NCBI RefSeq assembly: GCF_009720865.1
Contig: NZ_WNLA01000008.1
Span: 157,073-221,072, forward strand
Origin: Pseudoduganella ginsengisoli
GTDB lineage: Bacteria > Pseudomonadota > Gammaproteobacteria > Burkholderiales > Burkholderiaceae_D
Reading direction: 5' to 3'
DNA: 64,000 nucleotides
Part shown: in pieces, positions 45,801 through 54,800 of the stretch
Numbering within the stretch: position 1 is the stretch's first letter
How the letters are laid out: the number at the start of each line of letters is the position of its first letter
The notes under the pieces: model-generated
The model's database searches: none
What the model was told of the DNA's origin: nothing
Seen by the model: only the letters and a program-made list of their open reading frames with translations
Translations under genes and position numbers: made by a program

Positions 45801-48800
45801 CACGGCACGGCGCGCCTGGCGTCCGACGGACAGACGCTGATCTTTACGCCGGACGCAGGATATGCGGGACACGCGGTCATTACGGTGCAGGCGGACGACG
45901 GCTATGCGTCCGGCGCGCCGATGGAACTGGGTGTGGATGTCAGCGGGGCCAAGCTGGTGGCGCTGCGGTTGCAGCCGCTAACCGGCTTGACGGTGGGCCA
46001 GAACGTGTTGCTGCACGCGGTGGCGGACTTTGCTGATCAGGCCAACGTCAGCCTGGATGGCAATGCCGGTTACCTGGACATCACGGCCCAGGACCTGGCG
46101 CCGCTTGGCTATGTGGGCAGCCAGGCCATCAACCTGGACGCCGGACACGGCGTGCTGCGCGCCCGTGCGCAGGGCTCGGCGCTGGTGACGGTCAGCCATA
46201 CGGATGCGCAAGGGCATACGGTACGGGCGGCGCAGGCGTTCAATACCGGCGCGGTAGTGGACCCGGCTTCGGAAGAGGACGCCGGTGAAGCGTCGGTCTT
46301 CGCACCGGACCTGTACCCGGCCACATTGACCTTGACGCCAGGCGGCAGCCGCCAGATCAAGGTGAAAAACGCGGGTGGCGGGGCCGATGCGATTTACATC
46401 AGCTATCCGGACGGCACGCGCTATGTGTCCAGCGATGAAAGCGTGGCAACGGTGGACGCCAACGGCGTCATCACAGCGCTGAAGGATGGCCGGGTGACCA
46501 TCAGCGTCATCCACCTGACGACCGAGAAAGACGAAGCTGGCCACGTGCTGAGCCAGGGCATCGGCCAGAGCGATATTGCACTGACAGTGCAGGCGGCGAA
46601 AGCAACCGATGCGTCCGGCGTCACGGCGCCGCGCAGCGTGGTAGTGGCGGCGGCCACGGGTGGCGCGGTCAGCGCTGTCACCGGTGAAACCGTGCTGGTG
46701 GGTGCTGGCGCGCTGGCGGCCGACACGGCCGTGTCGATTGCCCGCATTGATTTGCAGGACATCGAAGCGCGCGCCGGTATGCCGTTGCCTGCGCCAACCG
46801 TGCTGCAGGCGGTGGGCGCGTTTACCTTGCAGGCAGGACAGGATCCTACCCAGGTCGCGCTGCAACTGGCGATCCCGCTGCAAGGCGCGGGCGCCGCGCC
46901 GGGCGACGAAGTCGTGTTCTTCCGCAAGGGCAAGGTGCCGGTGGAAGGCGGCGGCTTTGCCGATACGTGGTGGCTGGTCGATAACGGCTTCGTCGGCGCG
47001 GATGGCGTGGCGCGCACGGCCAGCTTGCCGTATCCGGGGGTGGATTCTTCGGGTGAGTATGTGGTGTGCAAACGCATTCCGGGGGTGATTGGCGGGAAGT
47101 TTGACCTGGTCGGCGATCCGGGCAACATGATTCACTTCAGCTCGGTTGGCATTGCATTTGGCATCGGTGTTGCGGCATTGGATACGACCGTCAGCGTGAT
47201 CGGCATTATCGCGTCCGCAGCCACGACAGCCACGGTCGCTGACTATCACTTCGGAGTTCCAAGGTTCTCGCAGGTGGAGTTGCCGAAAATTGCGCCGAAC
47301 GAGACTTACACGCTGGACATTGGGCGTCGCTTGCCACCTGCAGAAACACCGTTTGGAAATGTTGTTCTTCCGAACATTACGTCCGCAGAGGTAAGCAGTG
47401 ACGGCGGAATCATTACTTTCAACGTTGACAACCCGGATCCGGGCAAGTTTGTCGGCGAGATTGTGATCCGTGCAGTGCTCAGTGACGGCTCTACTAAAGA
47501 CGTGAAAAAATTCCCTGGAACTGCCAGCGGCGTCTTGGTGGTGCCCGCGCCCAAGGAATTTGCTGTTGGTAACGTGCAATGGCAGGCTGTGCGGATTATT
47601 CCGCAAAGCACATTGAACGGTTCCGGCATTGTCATCGGTAAAGACAAGCTGGAGTTTGCGGGAGCCACTGCGCGTATTTCGCCTAAATCTGATATGGCTG
47701 CCGTGCTGACACGGACAGGTATCCAATTCGTTCGCGAGGGTAAGCCCGTTGGTTTAACGCCACTGCTCGGTTTGCTGGGAAGCAGCGTGGAATTCGGAAC
47801 TTATCTTACGGGAGCCAAAATTCAGCCGGCCATCTTCAGTTCAGACCTTTCCCGGGTCTACGTGGGTGGTAAAGGCGTCGTCTACGAAATTGATACATTG
47901 ACGTTCAAGCTGATCGATACCCTTAAGCTGGACGCTGGTGCCAACGTAACCAGCTTGGCTACCTCGGGTAATTTATTGCTCATTGGTGAAGGGCGCAGTT
48001 TTGGCAGCGGCGCCAGCGGAAGCCGCCTGATTGCAATGGACATCGGTTCCGGTTCCCGCAAAGGCAAATCGGTTGTATTGCAAGGTACGGGGATAGAAGC
48101 GTCGCCGCTTGGCGTGGGCGGCATGACGCTGGGGCCAGACAAGCATACTTTGGTCGTGGCGGTTCCTCAAAATCCGAATAGCGTGACGTTGGGCGACAAG
48201 AACAAGCGAGGCAACGTTCTTGTATTTGATCTTGATACGCTGAACTTTGCGAAGGGAACGATTGGAGCGCCTGTTACGGCCACGTTGCCGGGCGATGCAA
48301 TTAGTGGCAAGGCGCCACAAGTGATCAGTGCGACGAAGGACCCGGACCGGTTCCTTGTCTCTAACGTAGCCGACTATGATCGCGGCCTGTCGACGTTGAC
48401 GATCACCAGAAGCGAAGGCCGTATTACGCAGGCAACTATGTCCGCAATTCGGATGAACCAAAGCAACGTATTGATGGATCGTCTCGATATTCAGAGGGCA
48501 CAGAGTTCGGTGCTGGTTGAGTTTGAAGGTGAAGAATACGCAATTGTTGCTGACGATAACTACCACTTCCTGGACCCGTACTGGAAAGCCATGTATGAGG
48601 TGCCGATGTTCGTGTATTCCCCATCGGCTCCGCCGCTGGCGGTAGGCGGCTCCGCTACGGCAAAAAAAGTTTCCGTTGGCGGGAAGCTGGGGGTGGTGAA
48701 GGACCCGTTCGGCAAGCATGGAGATCCCAAGTACCTGGGAGCGACATTGCCGCTCGATGGTTACGGGGTCATCAATTTGTCCTTGTCCGAGGATAGCAAA

Positions 48801-51800
48801 GTGTTGCTCGGCCAGCTTAAAGGCGGCTTCAGCGCAAACATCTTCGACCCTGCCCAAAAGCCGCATCAGAATGCTGCGTGGAACGTCGATGCACTCATTC
48901 GGGCTGCGTTGGCGATGCCGGAAAAAGACAGGGAAATGAAACACATCATCCTGCAGCCGCAAGACATGCTTAATGTGCCGGCTCCATCCAGCCCGCCTGC
49001 CGGTACCGTATTTGATCCGCCGGTAGTGGAAGTGGCGGCGTTCGGCCGCATGGGGGACGTCATCGGAGTCAACCTGAAGGAATTGACCGCAAAAAAATTG
49101 CTTGTCCAGGAAAACAAGCTGAACAGCTCGTATTTGACCAAAGCGCTGGCGGATATGCCCGCGCCGGAGCGTGCGCGCGTGGTGGCGCGCATGGCGACAC
49201 TGTCGAAGTTCGAATTGGCAGCGTACGACCTCGAGCGCCTTACAGATAGCGCGCTGAAAGAGGGCTTCAAGTTGGTTGTTGGCTCTCAAAAAGATGCTAA
49301 CGGTAAAGCTATCCCGGTCTCCCGCAAATCCGCGGACGCCCGCAGCCAGGATAGCCTGGTCGACGCAGATTTCACTGAGTCGGGGATCCTGTTCTTTGTG
49401 CCGCTCTTGGGCAAGGACGATGTCAAGCAATTGCGTCTTGCCCAAACTCTGGTGTCAAAGAGCGCCGGAGTGTATTTCACGTTTAAGGATTCCAGTGATC
49501 CGGCCAAGGCAAATGAATCCAAGGAAGGGTTCGCTGCGCTGGCAGCCGAGGATTATGCGAGTGCGCCATCAGCATTGTTCGGAGATCGGCCGCTGGATAA
49601 TCCGGGTTACAGCGAATTCTTGCTGAAAGGTGAAGTTGCTGAAGGCAAGGGCGACATTCTTGATGTGCTTCGGGTGGAGCAGCGTCTTGCCTATCTCGGC
49701 ATTCCCGCCATGGGTTCGGCTGCAAACGGCAACGAGCCTCGTAATATTACCGTTGACGGGAAATTCGATGTGAACGATAAGCTGTCCCTTAAAGTATTTG
49801 AGAAGCTGATCAGGTACGGATACGGTGAGGGCTCGAAATCCGGCAGTAAACAAGTTAAATCTGTTCCGCCAGGAAAATTTACTGTTACTGTGAAATACAC
49901 GGTGAATGTCTCTGCAACCGGCGTGAAAAACCAATCAAACGGGCTTCCCTCGCTGGCGAATTCTGCGAATGGGCAAATTGTGTGGGATAGTGCGGATCCG
50001 ATCGCACTTAACCCTAACCTGACAGGTGACGCCAAGGTGCAAGCGCAGGCCGATGCAGAGGCAGCGCTTCGCACCCTGAAGGAAAATATCGAGAACGCTG
50101 TACGAAACCATACCGATCCTGTCTTTGCACAGGCGAAAGCGAAAGCGATGGATGAACTGGCTGCCTCGATGGCCAATCGTCCTGCAATAGCTGATAACGT
50201 TGGTGCTGACGGGGTGCTCGAAGAATCAGGGGCCGAACGCACTAAGACGTTGTCCTGGCTAAACGCCTACAACGCTCCGCACTGGATGGAATTGTTTGAC
50301 CGTAAGGCAACGAACCCATCCTTGCCAGGATGGGATAACACGCAAACCGGCCCATACAGCGCTGGTAATTCGGAGCAATTTGCTTCCAGCTGGCTGCGTG
50401 ATTTGATGGCGGCGGCTCAATTTGCCGCGTCAGAGTTCAAGCCGGGCCGCATGCGCTTTAATGGGACCGTTGACGGAAATTTGCAGACCTCTCGTAGCAG
50501 CCATAAGTCGCATGACATCGGCATGGCGATGGACTTCGGCCTGAAGGGTTATGTCCATCCCGATAACTTTGGCTCGAGTGGTGCGGGTCAGGCTGTAACT
50601 ATTCCTGCGAACGCCGGTACCGGATGGTCGAACTCACGCGCATTGGACTTGACTAATCTTCTGCAGCAAAACGACACCAATGGCCAGAAAAACCAGCAAC
50701 GTGACGCCACCCGGGCCATGTTGGCAATGTATTATGCTACCCAGAATGACTTGAAAGACGGTACTAACTGGGCTATCACCAATGGCCGAAATGAAGAGCA
50801 AAAACGTCAAATTCAAAACGCTTTGCTTCATGGCGACAACACCAGTAATGACAGTCTTATCTCGTATATCCACGTCGGTGACCCCGGGTTTAATAAATAT
50901 CCGGGAATACACAAGGTACTTGACGAGCTGAGGATCGGCAGCAGTTTTGTGGAGCCTCATAAAGACCACTTCCATATCTATATCCGTCCTCCGGTACAAA
51001 TGGCGATAGGCGGCGCCAATCATCTGGAAACGGATATCGGTGCAGCTGGCAGCGACGTGGCTGGGAACGCATTGCCTGTCACCGGCACGGGAATAGTCCA
51101 GCAAAGCCTGTTGTCGACTACGGCCGGTACTTTGATAAGTTATGTGCAGCAACAGCTGAGCGGGACAGGCTACGGCCCTGACTGGACGGCCTACGCACCA
51201 ATGCAAAACAACCTCCGGTTTACAAACTTGGGCGGCAATGTGTTGGGGACAGCTTCAGGCGTGGGCAGGAATGCTGCGATAGTGCTCGATGATGATGCTG
51301 CCGGATATGGCTGGTTCGTCGACACCACGCCTGATGAAACAAGTGAATTCTTGCCTACCTCACAGGAAGGCGTGTGGCAGGCAAGACCGGGATCGGCGGC
51401 AGACGGCAAGATGGATATGCTGTCTGTAGTGCTGCACGAGCTCGGCCATGCGTTGGGGTTGCAACACGCGGGGAATCCTGATGATTTCATGGCGGCTGGT
51501 TTGATGCCCGGAATGCGGCGTTTACCGACAAAGCAGCAGTTGGCGGAACTTGGACGACTGGCTGTACTTGCTGGAGGTGGCTTGACAGCCTATGAAGGCA
51601 CGCTCAATGGGAACTTGCAGCGCACAGATTACGGCGGCTGGACGCTGGCGTTGACAGACAGTAGCGCCTCTATGGGCGTGTCCAATAATACTCAGGTGGT
51701 CGTGAACGGCACGCTGCTGAACGGTGGCTTTAGTGATGCTGGCGAAAGCATGGCACGCAGCTGGGTTGCCGAAGGCAATGTGACTTATCGCAGCGGCATG

Positions 51801-54800
51801 GCGATCCTGGCGGAACATGACACTGGAAATGCGCGGTTAACGCAAAGTTTCATGGTCAACTCCAACGATAAGTTCCTGTCCTTTACCGTGGCAAAGGGTT
51901 TGCAGGGTGTGGAAAATCAGGCGGCACCTGATGATGCATTTGAAGTCGCTTTGTTGAATGCGAATACCGGAGCATCCGTTGCGGGAACGATTGGCCTCAG
52001 CAATAGTGATGCTTTGTTAAATGTACAAGGGAGCGGTGCTGAACGCGTTGCATCATCCGTGCACAGGCAGTTCAATGCGGATGGCTCCACGACCTACTAT
52101 GTGGACTTGTCCCAGGTGTCTGCCGGCGCTGGTGTCGTTAGCGGATCGCCAGTGACCCTGTCATTCGGCTTGATTGGATTTGGTGAAGCACAAAGCACCG
52201 TCACAATACGGGACATCCGGTTGGTTGAAGCTCCAATTGCCGAGGATGACGTCATAGAGGCGAGTGAAGATACGCCACTGGTATTTTCTCCTCTGAGCAA
52301 TGATTTGCTTGCGGGAGAGACGGGTGGTGCGATCGATGTTATTACAGGGCCAGCGCACGGACGTGTCGTCATGGAAAGCGATGGCAAGATTCGCTATATT
52401 CCCGACGCCAACTACCACGGCACCGACACCTTCACCTACCGCTACACGGTTGACGGCCGCACGTCCAACGTGGCCACCGTCAGCCTGACAGTCCGCTCCG
52501 TCAACGACGTCCCGACCGCCCCGGACACGGCTGGGACCATCATGGCCGGCAAGCCCTACACGTTCGACCCGCTGGCCGGGGCAATCGACGTGGAGGGCGA
52601 CACGATGGCGGCCACCGTGCTGGCCCAGCCTGCGCATGGCGCCGTCACGCGCAATGCCGACGGCACGTTCACGTACGTGGCCGACATCGCCTACGCTGGC
52701 GACGACGCATTCACCTACGTCATCGGCGACGGCAGCGGCGCATCGCAGCCCGTCACCGTACGCCTGACCGTGCTGCCGGCCAATACCGCGCCGGTGGCGC
52801 AGGATGCCGCATTGGACGTGCAGGAAGACGGCAGCATCGTGTTCAACCTGGCGGCGTTCGGCATCGACGGGGAAGGCGACCTGCTGACGGCCATCGTTAC
52901 GCAGCAGCCTGCGCACGGCGTGCTGGCGCAACTGGCCGACGGCCGCTGGTCGTACACCCCGGCCGCTGATTTCCACGGCGACGACGCGCTGCGCTTCATG
53001 CTCAGCGACGGCAAGCTGCAATCTCAGGAAGCAACGCTGCGCCTGACCATTACCCCGGTCAACGACGCGCCTGCCGCGGAACAGCAAACGGCTACGGTGG
53101 CCGAAGATGGTGCAGCCGTGATCGATCCGCTGGCAGGCGCCCGCGACATCGACGGCGACGCGCTGACCGGCGCCATCGTGTCCGGCCCGGCACATGGTTC
53201 CGTCACCGTCAATGCGGACGGCACCTTCACGTACCGTCCGGATGCCGACTACGCTGGCGCGGACCGGTTCACATACCGCGTCAGCGACGGCCAGGCCGAG
53301 TCCGGCGTAGCCGAAGTACTGGTCACCGTCACCCCGGTCAACGATGCGCCGGTGGCGCACGATGGTCACGCCGCGCTGGACGAAGACGGCAGCATCGTGT
53401 TCGACCTGCGCGAGTTGGGCCTGGACGTCGACAGCAGTACGCTCGACGCGGTGATCGTTGCGCAGCCGGACCATGGCGTGCTGGAACGCCTGGCCGATGG
53501 CCGCTACCGCTACACGCCAGCCGCCAATTACAACGGCGCCGACAGCGTGCGCTTCACACTGACTGACGGCGAGCTGGCCTCGAATGAAGCCACACTGGCC
53601 ATGACGGTCAACGCCGTCAACGATGCGCCAGAGCTGGCCGGCCAGTCGCTTGCGGTCGATGAAGACGGCGCCGTCACCATGCAGCCGCTGGCAAGCGCCA
53701 GCGACATTGACGGCGATGCGCTGACGGCGCAGGTCGTCGATGGTCCCGCGCACGGCACGCTGGTTCAAAATGCCGACGGCAGCTGGACGTACCGTCCGGA
53801 CGCCGATTACTTCGGCAGCGACAGCTACAGCTACCGCGTCAGCGATGGCCAGGCGCAATCCGCCGTGGCCACCGTCAGCATCACTGTCAACCCGGTCAAC
53901 GATGCGCCGGTGGCGCGCGATGGCGCCGTCACCTTGCAGGAAGACGGCAGCATCGTGTTCGACTTGCGCACGCTGGGCATGGACGTGGACAGCACCACGC
54001 TGGACGCGTCGATTATTGCCGGCCCGCTGCATGGGTCGCTGGTGCGCGAAGGCGATGGCCGCTACCGCTACACGCCGGCCGCCAACTATGCCGGCAGCGA
54101 CCGCGTGCGCTTCGTGCTGGGCGATGGCGCGCTGCAGTCGAACGAGGCTACGCTGGCTATCACCGTCACGGCCGTCAACGACGCGCCGGTGGTGGCGGAC
54201 CAGCGCGTCACGCTGGCCGAAGATGGCAGCGTCGCCGTCAACTTGCTGGCATCCGCTTCCGATGCCGATGGCGACACGCTGGCAGCGCGCATTGTGGCTG
54301 GTCCGGCCCATGGCACGCTGACCATCGACGGCAACGGTTTCGTCACGTACCGTCCGCATGCCAACTACAATGGCCAGGACAGCTATACGTACCGGGTCGG
54401 CGACGGCTCGGCGGAATCCGGCATCGCCACCGTGTACCTGACGGTCACGCCGGTCAACGACGCGCCGGTGCTGGCAGCCCAGTCGGCCACGCTGCTGGAA
54501 AACGGCACGGTGACGTTGTCGGCCTACGCGACGGCATCCGACGTGGACGGCGATGTGCTGGCGGCTGTGATCGTGGCAGGCGCCGCGCATGGCACGGTGA
54601 CGCTGAACGCCAACGGCACCTTTACGTACGCCCCGGCGCACGGCTACCACGGCGCCGACAGCTTTACGTATAAAGTCAACGACGGCACGGCTGATTCCAA
54701 CGTGGTGACCGTGACCTTGACGGTGACGCCGGTGTCCCATGCGCCGACTGCCGCCAATTCCGTGGCGGTAGGCGTGGAAGACACGGCATTGACCCTGCGC

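Noticed and set aside
52200..54730. CRISPR-like direct repeats
   Set aside because: The repeats are in-frame protein repeats with a 558-nt period; there are no short repeats with unique spacers and no cas genes in the window.
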